Source: Papaver somniferum | Taxonomy: Eukaryota > Streptophyta > Magnoliopsida > Ranunculales > Papaveraceae | Assembly: GCF_003573695.1 (NCBI RefSeq) | Contig: NC_039364.1 | Coordinates: 65,740,256-65,804,255 of the forward strand | Direction: 5' to 3' | DNA: 64,000 nucleotides | Part shown: positions 11,434 through 22,746 of the stretch, piece after piece | Numbering within the stretch: the stretch's first letter is position 1 | How the letters are laid out: each line of letters opens with the position of its first letter | Translations under genes and position numbers: made by a program | The notes under the pieces: generated by a model | Seen by the model: the letters and a program-made list of their open reading frames with translations, nothing else | Database searches by the model: none | Told to the model about the DNA's origin: nothing

Positions 11434-12926
11434 ATAATCAATACAAACCCTCCAACCGTTTTGCACACGAGTTGGGACAAGTTCATTCTTATCATTCTCC
11501 ACCACCGTCACACCTCATTTCTTTGGTACCACTTGTACCGGGATCACCCACTTTCTATCGGATATGGGGTAGATAACACCCAGTCCAAAAACTTGAGTAT
11601 CTCCTTTTTTACAACTTCCATCATGGGAGGGTTCAAACGACGTTGCGCTTCCCTTGTAGGCTTTGCATCGTCCTCCAGACGAATCTTGTGCATACAAACG
11701 GCGGGGCTTATACCCTTGATATCGGCAATTGTCCATCCTATGGGTATCTTGTACGTCCTTAGCACCCTTAGAAGTTTTTGCTCCTGTAATTCACTAAGCT
11801 TATTAGAAACAATCACAGATAATTCTTCGTTATCACCCAAGTACAAGTACTTTAAGTGACTTGGAAGAGGTTTCAATTCTAACTTTGGAGATTTAACAAT
11901 AGAAGGCACAAGATTTTCATCATTGCAAGGTAAACAAGCATATGAAATATTCTTAATTGTTGATTATTCCGATAATGAGTCAAGAGAAGCAATGGTTTCT
12001 TTAATCTCATCACCATACTCCAAACCATTATCAATGGGTGTAGTGAGCATGGTTTCCAAAGTATCAACACCATTCAACTCAAACATTTGTTGCGCCAATG
12101 TATCCATCATATCAACGGAGAAACAAGAGTGGACATCACTAAAATATCTCATCGTCTCGAAAATGTTGAAACATATTATTTCTCCATCAAACTCCATAGT
12201 TAGCGTTCCCTTGTCCACATCAATAATGGTTTTCGCCATTTTCATGAAGGGACACCCAAGTAGAAATGGAAGAGATGAGTCCGGTGAACCTTCATCCATC
12301 TCTAACACGCAAAAGTCAGCTGGAAATACTAGTTGATTAACCTGCACAAGAACATCCTCAACAATACCCATTGGGTAAACATTAGAGTGATCGGCTAATT
12401 GCAATACAATTTCAGCCTTTTTCAGAGGACCAATATCGAGTAAGTTATACATAGATGCAGGCATAACATTAACGAATGCACCTAAGTCCAACATAGCTTT
12501 GTTAAATGTGGTGTTACTAATTGTGACAGGAATGTCAAATCTACCGGGATCCTTGCACTTAAGTGGGAGTTTGTGTTGTAAGATTGCCGAAGCATTCTCC
12601 CCCACACTTAGCACTTCATTACCTTTGAGACTTTGCTTGTTGGTACACAAGTCCTTCAACACCTTTGCATACTTTGGAACTTGCTTGATTGCATCTATAA
12701 GTGGTATGTTCACATGGATCTTCTTGAGAACATCTAAATTCTCCTTTTCTAGTTCCGCCTTTTTGGAATTTGCAAATCTACGAGGAAAAGGTATAGGAGG
12801 AACATAAGTAGAAACCGGAGTTTTAAAGTTAGAAATAGGTACCTCAGAAGTTTGGGAAGAATCCTCATTTTTCTCCTCCAAAATACATGTTTCGACCCAT
12901 GCCCATGCGCGTGTACCAAACACCAA
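11434..12926 (-). pseudogene. Athila-like protease and RT N-terminus (minus copy)
   Basis: Reading leftward from about 12926, the protein passes through STYVPPIPFPRRF, a retroviral-type aspartic protease centred on LDLGAFVNVMPASMYN (catalytic Asp present), and LLGCPFMKMAKTIIDVDKG. A stop follows SLDSLSE near 11964. The RT N-terminal region then continues (LELKPLPSHLKYLYLGDNE, ILKFLDWVLSTPYPIESG, WVIPVQVVPKK, NGWRVCIDY). Gag is missing; homology begins only at the gag-protease linker (about 12905). The frame is disrupted but remains very similar to the plus-strand copy at 14290-15160. The solo LTR interrupts it at 11433. Confidence 0.85.
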
Positions 12927-13125
12927 GTCTGTGTCTACTTGAAATTATTTTTTGCAAGTTTTTAACTTGATAAATAATTTATTTAAGAGTTTTATTTATG
13001 AATTTTTTTTTTTTGTGTTTAATTGTTTTACAAGAAACAAAACTCGTTTTATAAGAAAAAACCTAAACCTAACTTGATTTGCAAGTTAATTTTCCTATAA
13101 ATACAACTCGAAAATCTCTTTTCAA
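12927..13125. other. Spacer between head-to-head Athila copies
   Basis: About 200 bases of AT-rich sequence with a T run near 13000-13011 separate the minus-strand and plus-strand Athila copies. It matches neither gag nor the Athila LTR at 19009. No gene is seen. It may be host DNA or filler from the rearrangement that produced the head-to-head arrangement. Confidence 0.5.
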
Positions 13126-13141
13126 ACAAACTCTATTTTCG

Positions 13142-14240
13142 AGATCAAGCCGGGGTTGCTTAGAGAATTACCAAAGTTCCATGGCATGGTGAATGAAGAC
13201 CCAAACAAGCATCTTATGGACTTCCACACCATTGTCATGGCATTGCTTCCAGCGGATACTGATGCGGATAGTGCAGTGTTGAAAGTTTTCCGATTCTCTT
13301 TGGCGGATAGTGCTAAGGATTGGTTGTATTATTTGCCTTCCGGAAGTGTCACAACATGGAATGGGTTGAAGAAACTCTTTTTAGAGAGATATTTTCCAGC
13401 ATCAAAGGCTACTCAAATTCGCAGGGAGATTTGCGGGATGAAGCAAAATGTGGGAGAATCTTTATATGAATGTTGGGAACAATACAAGAGATTGGTGGCA
13501 AGCTGTCCTCACCACCAATTCAGTGACGCTATGATAATCCAATACTTCTATAAAGGACTCCAAACAAGTGATCGGAATCTTCTTGACGCTGCGGGTGGTG
13601 GTGCACTAGTGAACAAGACGGTGGCACAAGATAGATAGTTGATTGAAAACATGGCAGCGAACTCCCAACAATTCTTGAGTCGTGGTTCGGATGTGCTTCT
13701 TAGGAGAGTAAATGAAGTGAGCGAGGTCGAGGAACTTCGTCAACAAATGGGTAACATGACAGCAATGATGCAACAAGTTGCAGCCGCGGTGATACCAAGT
13801 TCTTTTCAAGGGTATGAAGACGCCAATGAACAAGCTAATGCTGTCTTTCCGAATCAACAAAGACGGTATGATCCCTACTCCAACACTTACAATCCGGGAT
13901 GGAGAGATCACCCTAATTTTAGCTATGCCAACAAGCAAGGAGCGGTTCAACAATCGTCCGAGTGGATTTCAACCACATCAACAACAGTTTCAGCAACAAC
14001 AATTTCCACAACAACAACAACAACCTCAAAATCAGGGATCAAGTATGGAAGAGTTTTCTGAAATCTTTTATACAAAGAACGGAGAGCACGGTTAAGGAGT
14101 TGCAAACTCAAGTTGGTTCTATGGCTATTGAGTTGAATCAGTTGAAGGCACAAAATGGTGGGAAACTCGCTTCTCAACCTATCAACCCAAAAGAGGGTGT
14201 CAATGCAATTACGTTGAGAAGTAGTACACAACTTGTGTAA
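13142..14240 (+). pseudogene. Athila-like gag, first copy (broken)
   Basis: The capsid-type gag domain is clear: LLRELPKFHGMVNEDPNKHL, SLADSAKDWLYYLPSGSVTTW, LFLERYFPASKATQIRREIC, MKQNVGESLYECWEQYKRL. The 5' end is missing: homology to the second gag starts near 13126, which corresponds to residue 60 or so of that copy. A TAG at 13636 (GCTAGAGAG in the sister copy became GATAGATAG) splits the frame after VAQDR. A small indel near 13950-13965 shifts the Gln-rich C-terminal stretch. Gag would form the cytoplasmic virus-like particle. This copy cannot make an intact product. Confidence 0.85.
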
Positions 14241-14259
14241 CCCGAAGTTACTGATTCGG

Positions 14260-15163
14260 GCAAGGTGGAAACACCAAAGGAACCTGTTTTGGAGGAGAAA
14301 ATGAGGATTCTCCCCAAACTTCCGAGGTACCTATTTCTAACTCTAAAACTATGGTTTCTACTTATGTTCCTCCTATACCTTTTCCTCGTAGATTTTCAAA
14401 TTCCAAAAAGGCGGAACTAGAAAAGGAGATTTTAGACGTTATCAAGAAGATCCATGTGAACATACCACTTATAGATGCAATCAAGTATGAAAAGGTGTTG
14501 AAGGACTTGTGTACCAACAAGCAAAGGCTCAAAGGTAATGAAGTGCTAAGTGTGGGGGAGAATGCTTCGACAATCTTACAACACAAACTCCCACTTAAGT
14601 GCAAGGATCCTGGTAGCTTTGACATTCCCGTCACAATTGGTAACACTACATTTAATAAAGTTATGTTGGAATTAGGTGCATCCGTTAATGTTATGCATGC
14701 ATCTATGTATAACTCACTCGATTTAGGTCCTCTTAAAAAGGCTGGAATTGTATTGCAATTAGCCGATAGCTCTAATGTTTACCCAATGGGTATTGTTGAG
14801 GATGTTCTTGTGCAGGTTAATCAACTAGTATTTCCAGCTGACTTTTGCGTGTTAGAGATGGATGAAGGTTCACCGGACTCATCTATTCCATTGCTACTTG
14901 GGCGTCCCTTCATGAAAACGGCGAAAACCATTATCGATGTTGACAAGGGAACGCTAACTATGGAATTTGATGGAGAAATAATACGTTTCAACATTTTCGA
15001 GACGATGAGATATCCTAGTGATGTCCACTCTTGTTTCTCCATTGATGTGATGGATACATTGGTGCAACAAATGTTTGAGTTGAATGGTGTTGATACTTTG
15101 GAAACCGTGCTCACTACACCCATTGATAATGGTTTGGAAACCGTGCTCACTTTCCATTACCAT
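14260..15163 (+). pseudogene. Athila-like aspartic protease, active Asp lost
   Basis: The frame carries STYVPPIPFPRRF, the domain IPVTIGNTTFNKVMLELGAS, VNVMHASMYNSLDLG, and LLLGRPFMKTAKTIIDVDKG. The catalytic loop reads ELGAS, whereas the minus-strand copy has DLGAF. The GAC/GAT-to-GAA change removes the catalytic aspartate of a pepsin-type protease. Downstream the frame runs into a deletion: protease text up to NGLETVLT is joined out of frame to RT at HFPLPFIDQML, losing the RT N-terminus that the minus copy retains at 11434-11909. The junction carries a 19-base local duplication. Confidence 0.85.
15097..15151 (+). repeat. 19-base duplication at a deletion junction
   Basis: TTTGGAAACCGTGCTCACT occurs at 15097-15115 and again at 15133-15151. 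The second copy sits exactly between the protease (NGLE) and RT (HFPLPF) sequences and has no counterpart in the minus-strand copy. It is therefore templated filler at the deletion breakpoint. Confidence 0.8.
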
Positions 15164-16071
15164 TTATTGATCAAATGCTTGAACGTTTAGCTGGACATTC
15201 TTACTATTGCCTCCTTGATGGCTATTCAGGTTATAATCATATTGTGATAGCGCCGGAGGATCAAGAGAAAACCACTTTCACTTGTCCTTGCGGTACTTTT
15301 GTTTATAGAAGGATGCCTTTTGGCTTGTGCAATGCTCCAGCTACCTTCCAAAGGTGTATGGTAAGTATTTTCTCAGAATTTGTTGAAAACATAATCGAAG
15401 TGTTTATGGATGACTTTAGTGTCTTTAGTGATTCATTTGACCTTTGCTTGCACAATTTATCATTAATCCTTGAACGATGTGTTGAAACAAACCTTGTGCT
15501 GAATTGGGAGAAGTGTCATTTCATGGTAACTCATGGCATAGTTTTAGGCCATATAATATCTTCCAAGGGCTTGGAAGTCGATAAATCTAAGATAGACCTT
15601 ATTCGTGCTCTAAACCCTCCCACTACAGTGAGGGAGATACTCTCTTTTCTTGGTCATGCAGGTTTTTATCGTAGATTCATCAAGGACTTTTCCAAGATAG
15701 CATCACCATTTTGCAATTTATTGCAAAAAGATGTGGTTTTTAACTTTGATGATAAGTGTTTGGCGGCATTCAATCGTTTGAAAGAACTTTTGATTTCAGC
15801 CCCTATCATTAAACCACCGGATTGGAGCAAGATTTTTGATCTCATGTGTGATGCAAGTGACTATGCGGTTGGTGTGGTGCTTGGGCAGCGTGTGGGGAAA
15901 ATACCTCATGCCATTTATTATGCTTCTAGGACACTCAATGAAGCCCAACAAAACTACACAACCACTGAAAAAGAGTTATTAGATATTGTTTTTGCTTTGG
16001 AAAAGTTTCGCTCTTATCTAATTGGTACAAAGGTTGTTGTCTTTTCTGATCATGCAACACTTAGGTACTAG
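15163..16071 (+). pseudogene. Athila-like reverse transcriptase and RNase H (5'-deleted)
   Basis: The frame reads FIDQMLERLAGHSYYCLLDG, YSGYNHIVIAPEDQEKTTFT, RRMPFGLCNAPATFQRC, the catalytic FMDDFSVF, and the RNase H motifs CDASDYAVGVVLGQ, TEKELLDIVFALEKF and VFSDHATLRY. It stops at TAG 16069-16071, where the family normally continues into LLTKKE without a break. Both Athila copies in the window share this stop. The N-terminal RT fingers are deleted, so the enzyme cannot work. In life it would copy element RNA into DNA using a tRNA-Asp primer. Confidence 0.88.
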
Positions 16072-17574
16072 CTTACAAAGAAAGAGGTGAAACCGAGGCT
16101 CATACGATGGATTTTACTCTTGCAAGAGTTTGATATTGAGATCAAAGACAAGAAAGGGATTGAGAACACCGTTGCGGATCACTTGAGCCGTCTTGCTGTG
16201 GACAAGGAAACTATCCCATTGTGTGAAAGTTTCCCGGATGAGCAACTATTCTCAATTGCCTTTGGAGAACCATGGTACGATGATATTGTTAATTACTTAT
16301 TTTCTAAACGAATCCCAAAGAACTTGTCTCGTGCTGAGAGGGAAAAACTTAAGAAGTTAGGAAACCAATACATATGGGATGATCCATACTTATGGAAACA
16401 TTGTAGTGACCAAGTAATAAGAAGGTGCGTCCCCGAATCAGAATTTAATTCTATCTTGTCTTTTTGCCACTCATATTCTTGTGGAGGACACTTTGGGAGC
16501 AAGAGAACCGCTCTCAAGGTACTAAAATGTGGTTTCTTTTGGCCAACTTTGTTTAAGGATGCACATGCATTTTGTATCACATGTGATAGGTGCCAAAGAA
16601 CAGGCAATCTAGGTGCTCGAAATCAAATGCCACAAACTATTATTCAATTTGTTGAGGTTTTTGATGTATGGGGAATTGATTTTATGGGTTCTTTTATCAA
16701 TTCTAGTGGGAATTATTATATCTTGCTTGTTGTGGATTATGTCTCGAAATGGGTGGAAGCTAAAGCCACCCCAACTAATAATTCTAAAGTTGTTTCAGAT
16801 TTTGTGCAAGCAAATTTTTTTGCAAGGTTTGGAATTCCAAGGGTTCTAATTAGTGGTGGAGGTTCACACTTCAAAAACAGATTCTTGCAAAACTTGTTAA
16901 CGAAGTACAATGTGTCGCATAGGATTGCGACACCCTACCATCCACAAACAAATGGACAAGCCGAGGTTTCTAACCGGGAGGTGAAATCTATTCTTGAGAA
17001 GACGGTGAATCCAACAAGGAAAGATTGGAGTATGCGACTTAATGATGCTTTGTGGGCGTATAGAACCGCATACAAGACACCTATTGGGATGTTTCCCTTT
17101 AGGCTTGTGTATGGTAAACCTTGTCACTTACCCGTGGAAATTGAGCATAAGGCGTTTTGGGCTATTAAGCAATGCAATATGGATTTGGATGGTGCTGGAA
17201 AGCAAAGGAAGTTGCAACTCCAAGAGTTAGAGGAGATTCGCAATGATGCATTTGAAAGCTCACGAATTTACAAGGAAAAGACGAAAGCATTTCATGATAG
17301 TATGATCACAAAGAAACAATTCTGCATTGGGCAGAAAGTGCTTTTATTTAATTCTCGCTTGCAATTATTTCCGGGTAAATTAAGGTCACGTTGGATTGGA
17401 CCTTTTATTGTGACTAATGTGTTTTCTCATGGTGCAGTGGAAATTCGTAATTTAGATACAGGAAATGAACTTAAAGTAAATGGGCACCGGTTGAAACCAT
17501 ACTATGAGAACTTCTCTTCGGAAGTCGTGGAAGGAGTTAACCTTATGGAAGTACTCCCTCTGGAGGAGCCTTAG
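16072..17574 (+). pseudogene. Athila-like integrase with catalytic Asp-to-Gly change
   Basis: About 500 codons are open from just after the 16069 stop to TAG at 17572-17574. Order: RNase H end and connection ([30 protein letters not shown]), HHCC zinc-binding region ([29 protein letters not shown]), integrase core with first Asp in [10 protein letters not shown], second block as [10 protein letters not shown], and Glu in [13 protein letters not shown]. The C-terminal region includes [11 protein letters not shown] and [11 protein letters not shown]. The second block is SDGGSH in the minus copy; here the catalytic Asp is Gly. No chromodomain is present. The frame is long, but the enzyme should be inactive. 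Confidence 0.88.
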
Positions 17575-19008
17575 CAAGCAAGGATATAGTCGGGATGACG
17601 ACTTTAAACCAAGCGCTAAGTGGGAGGAAACCCACCGGTTTTGTATCTTTATCTTTATCTTTTTATTTTAAGCATTCTATCTTTGTTTTTGCATATCACT
17701 TGCGGAATTTCCCACCTTGAACTTTACTTTGAATTACTAGATTTTACATTGAGGACAATGTAAAGCTTAAGTGTGGGGGAGCATTTATATGTTTGTATAG
17801 TTAGTTGATTTGATGCCTTTAGTGAAAAAATTAGAAGAAAAAAAATAGAAAATAGAAAAAAGAAAAACTTGCTTTATAAACTCCGAAATCTAGCAACTTG
17901 TGCCTTACACTAATGGAAACATCGTGGTTGTAGGAGTTGAGGAACCCATTAGTAGAGTCTATTCATATGAAAACGAACAAAATATAAGAATTAATAACAT
18001 GTAGTTGTCATCATATCTCGGAGGCGTCACCATATCACGTTCTATTTTTATTTTTCCATATTTATTTATTGTTTCTCTAAGTGAATTGGTGGGGCACGAA
18101 CATCGAACTGTTATCACTGCTAGGATGAATTAGAGTGATTGAGTTACTACAAAAAAAAAAAAGCAAAGAGACCGACCAATTGACCAAAAGGAATAAATAT
18201 GACACTTGGATAAAGCAATATGTGTGTGTTCTCCCTGTCTCCGTCGCCTAAGCAAGCGCGGAGTGCAGGATCCAAGGGAACTATCATGTAATCTGCTGAC
18301 AAGAAACATGCGCTTGGATCCACAAGATCCAATCATGATGTCAATGAAAAAAAATGAAAAAAAATAAATATTATTATTGTGTTGAATAAAATCGATCACT
18401 GGTTCCCTTGTATATGCCAGTGAATTGATCTAGAATTAACTTTGTCGACCGCTGGTTCCCTTGTATATGCCAGTCGTGTTGATATTAGTATTCGGACCAG
18501 TAGCTCAATCCAATAGGTTTTTAAGTTTGTTTTGGCAGTGACCTTCAGACAGATATGGGAAACACCGTTCACCTTAGTCAACAGTCTTCCACCATCTACT
18601 TTCTATATCCATCTTCTTAATCTTTTCATGTGATTGTGGTTGATTAGATTCCAAGTATTGTGGTTGTGTTCAACTTTATGATAAAACTATATTACTAATT
18701 TATGAATTGGATTTGAAAGTGGGTACCTCCTCCTGTAATCATTGATAGTATGCCAAGTACAAAATGTTTAGTGTCATTCATAGATTCTTCACAGGTAGTT
18801 GGAATTTGGAGTAAAAGGTTTTGTAGCTACACCTCTTGTAAACCTTCACGAGACTATAACTCGTCCACTAGGGACACCTAGGGGTTCAAAGGCCTGTTAT
18901 TCATGCTAAGAGTAACCGTATCCTCGGCGAGACGGAGTTGTATGTATGTTTTATAATTATTTTGTTTGATTTGCTCGAGGACTAGCAAAGTCTAAGTGTG
19001 GGGGAATT
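17575..19008 (+). other. Athila non-coding region between pol and LTR
   Basis: No convincing reading frame, and no env-like gene is visible. Two purine tracts occur: AAGTGTGGGGGAGC at about 17768-17782, and AAGTGTGGGGGAATT at about 18994-19008, directly against the LTR. A 23-base direct repeat (CTGGTTCCCTTGTATATGCC plus AGT) lies at 18399-18421 and 18452-18474. An A-rich patch occupies 17825-17870. Confidence 0.65.
18994..19008 (+). promoter_or_regulatory. Polypurine tract of the Athila-like element
   Basis: AAGTGTGGGGGAATT is immediately followed by the LTR start TGATAGGTG, the usual position of the plus-strand primer. Confidence 0.75.
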
Positions 19009-22000
19009 TGATAGGTGTCTAAAACACCTTAATATTTATCTATTGATTATGCTTTCTTTGCTAAGTTTTCTTGTAAATTATGTATCTTATGTTTTCTTTT
19101 GAGTGTTTAGGTACTTTGGAGTCATTTAGAACAAAAGAAGAAGAAACGTTGCTTAAAAGGTGCAAATGGTGTTTGAGGCGAAATTATTTCTCATTATTTG
19201 TTTTTATTTCTTCATCTCTGTATGAAAATCATGTCGGATTTAGTGATGCGAATTTTGTCTGAAAAGTACGACAACTTTAGTGATGAAGATAAATTGAAGA
19301 GAAGAAGTAGATTTGAGAAGTAAGAGAGACGTTGCTAGTGATAGAATTCGAGGAGGTTGAAAGCGTTCATTTGGAGCAGGTCTTGGAGCAAGAAGGCAAA
19401 AACATCATTTCGTATACATGTGTTATTGGAAGCACAATGGAGGAAAAGAAGCTGTCATTTTCTGGTGGCTCGTATCAGTTTGTGGGGTGTCTTAAGTCAT
19501 CCTGGATACCCCTTATATACTCCACCTGGGTGGCTATATCCACTTCTATTCCTACGCAAACCTAAAAATCCCATCCATTTTCTAATCATTGGTTTTTCTC
19601 TCTTTCATTTCACCTGAAATCTAGAGACGAAAGGCGGCACCATTATTACTCAGAGAACGGAGAAGAAAGCGATGATGAAGATGGTTCTTAAACGAAATTG
19701 AGCAGTGATGGATGATGCTGGTCGAGATGGGTTGCTTCTAATCTAGAAACTAGGGTTATTGTTGTCGGGAGAAATACTTGAGGGTTTGTGAAATGGAGAA
19801 GTTGGCTTTGCTCAAGAATCAAAAATTACAGCAGAAGAGGGTCACTGGTTGTTGATGTTTTGATGTAAAGAGGCTCTGAAGTAAAGGAATTAAAGAGGTT
19901 GTTCAAGAAGAACTCAGAACGAGAAGATTCAAATGAAGCTGAGGATGAAGAGAAAGGTAGGGTTCAATGTGTTCAATTAACGGGGTTTGCTGTTGATTCG
20001 GGGATTTGTTAATGGAGAAGAACAATGGAGAAATTAGGATTTTAAGGAAGAAATTGAAGACATCAGTAATGGGTTTGTTCGATATCAAGACGAGGAAGAC
20101 TAGTTGCTGGCACCAGTTTGTTGTAGAATTAAGGGTTCTGTTTGATTCAACATCAGTGATTTATGGCAGAGATCAAAAGGGTGTTGTGAGTCTCTGGTGG
20201 TGATTGTGTGTGAGAAGATGATGGTGGTATGTGATTTGAACTGGGATGTGCAGGATAGGCTAGATGTTGTGGGTAATTTTCACAAGTTGGTTGCTACTGT
20301 TGGTGGATGTTACTGAGAGTACAAGAAATTGGTGTGTTGTGTGTGCTTGTTGTTGGTAAGATGAAAATGGATGAATGGGCGCAGTTCTGATGCAGATAAG
20401 AACTAATGGGTGTAGGTTGAACTAGAACTGATAGCAAATAGTTGAGACAGAATTGCAAAAGGAGTTGAAGCTGTTGCTCATCATAGGACTGAGAATTACA
20501 GTTGGGGAGGAGATGGATTTGTTGCTGCTGAAAATTGTGAATCTGAATAAGGAACTTTGAGAAGTGATGATACTGCCCTTGTTACCGCAGTTGCAGTTGC
20601 CGAGAGACATGAACTGAAATTGGTGGTGTGTCTCAGAATGGAAAGGATGTATGTGTTGCACTGATAATTGGTAGTCTGTGGTCTAGTGTGCATTGCAGGG
20701 AAAGCTGGAATGGTTGGTGCAATGGGGGTCTAAAGCTGCAATGATAAGGATATAGTGGTGGTATTATTGTATGATATTGTGTGTTTGCAGTGAAGCCAAG
20801 GATGAGAGTGAAGTGAATCTGTAGGCGCAAAAGGTTGTGCAGTATTCAAGTGTTGCAGCTGGAGATGGTTGGCGTCGCAGGAACTGAAGTGAAGTGTTTA
20901 GATGAATGTTAGGTTGTATTGCAGGGAAGATTTGAGCTGTAAGTGGTATATGTAGCTGCAATGAAGAGCTACAGAATGGTTGGAGCTGCAGGACTGATAA
21001 GACTCAGCCGAAATGGAGTGATGAAGTAAGCTGTTGTTGCCTGTAAGGAGTTGGTGGTGATAACAAGGTTTGTTGCTTGTGAAAATGAAGGTTGTCACAG
21101 TTGCAGGATTATGGAGTTGCGGGGGAACTATGTGCTGTTTTGAAACTACAGAAGACATGAAGTTGAGGCCGAAGAATAGTGGCTTGAGAAGGATCTGGTG
21201 CAGACTGAGGCAATGAAGCATCAAAATGGCGCATGAATGAACCAGCCTGTGCAAGATGGCATTGGCCTAGCTGAGTTAGTCTCTGACTCAGACATTACTT
21301 ATCTGACTAGCAGCTGATTCATCTTATGACTGAGTTGACCAGATGACTCGGTTATGACTCAGTTGACTGGTCTTGCTTTGACCCGTTTAACCGGTAACCA
21401 GGTGGACTTTGCCGGTCATCTGAGATACTTTTCCGGCGATTGACCCAGTTTTCCGACGACATATTTTTGGGATAATTTCTACATGGGTTTTTCTCACATA
21501 CGGGCTTGGTGGATTTTTATCTAATGGACTTTGAAGATTTGGACCTAATTTTGGAACAAGAGGAGCTATAAAAGAGAAGACTTCTACAACTTTTGGAGGA
21601 CGTATTATTCTTGGAGATAAGGAGAGAGCCGCTTTTATTTACGCTACTAGGGTTTGCTTTGCTTTCATCTTATTTGTTTGATTATTGATTATGATGAACT
21701 TCATAGCTATGAGTAGCTAAATCTTATATTATTGGTTAAGGATGTAGTCCTATATCTACAACTTGTGCTTGATTAATGCATTATTTTTCTCTCTTGATTA
21801 TCGTTCAAATCTCTATTGTTTTTAATAATCACATGATTGATGTATTGTGATAGGACTTAGATGTTTGGTTAGTTAAGTGGCCAATTAATTGAACTTGCAT
21901 CCTTGTCCATAGCTATTTTAGGGTTTTTCATCGAGCGATAACCCCGAATACAAGAGCATGATATGATTACAGTTTGTAATGATACACTCTTGTAATCATA

Positions 22001-22504
22001 TGTAGAGTTTGACCTTTGTCCGAATTGTCATGCGCAATGTATGACAATTGCATTGATTAGCCTATTTCCAAAACTTAATGCTCCTGGGAATTGAACTTAA
22101 TTAGCGCAAGGCGTTAGGTTATTCTTTAGGTAGAATTCACATACGCGGCTCTAATTTGTGTGTTGATGAACTTGGGAAATTAATAGATTATCTTGCTCTC
22201 TTGATTCTCTAGGCTTTTGATAATAAAAGAGACTAAATTGTAATTCTAATCATGTATGCAAGCACTCGTTTAAGATAGAAGATGAACTCCTTGACCAATA
22301 TCTTTCTCTCATTGATTACATTATACTATTTACTTTGCTTTTAATTTAATTCATATTGCTTTAAAAAATCAGAAATCCCCCCAATTGGTTACTTTAGGAA
22401 ATTGAATACATAATAACTACAATTGCCTCTCTGTGGAAACGGACTCTTTCTTATCATATACTTTAGGAAAGTGAAATTATTTTTGACGCATACGACAGCG
22501 ATCA
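19009..22504 (+). repeat. Athila-like LTR
   Basis: This LTR of 3496 bases starts TGATAGGTG and ends GCGATCA, giving TGAT/ATCA inverted ends. A polypurine tract precedes it and a tRNA-Asp primer site follows it. A TATA box (TATAAA, 21567-21572) lies about 940 bases before the end. The scattered small frames on the minus strand between 20400 and 21250 are low-complexity and not coding. Confidence 0.85.
21567..21572 (+). promoter_or_regulatory. TATA box in the Athila-like LTR
   Basis: GCTATAAAAGAG in the 3' third of the LTR, ahead of a presumed R region. It is a standard position for the retroelement promoter. Confidence 0.5.
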
Positions 22505-22509
22505 AATTT

Positions 22510-22527
22510 TGGCGCCGCTGCCGGGGA
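22510..22527 (+). promoter_or_regulatory. Primer binding site, tRNA-Asp type
   Basis: TGGCGCCGCTGCCGGGGA follows the LTR end after five bases. It is complementary to the 3' end of plant tRNA-Asp(GTC), with one expected G:U-type mismatch at the ninth position. This primer type is typical of Athila-like elements. Confidence 0.8.
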
Positions 22528-22746
22528 GGCATACCTCTAGTTATTAAGTTTTTAGTTTCTTATCATCATTTTTGCTTCCATATTTGCTTTTTGTGTCTTG
22601 TTTCGTTTTTCTTACTTGTTTGTGAGAATTTCTTTTCAGGTACCTATTCCCTAGCTTCTAAAGATTGGAACTATCCAAGGTGAGGGATAGGTACTCGAAG
22701 AGGTACAATACTCCAACCAAGTCAAGACACGACGGAAGAACAAGAG

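Noticed and set aside
20422..21254. Overlapping minus-strand ORFs rich in His, Ser and Leu in the Athila LTR
   Set aside because: They overlap in several frames, are low-complexity, and are antisense to the GT-rich LTR U3 region.
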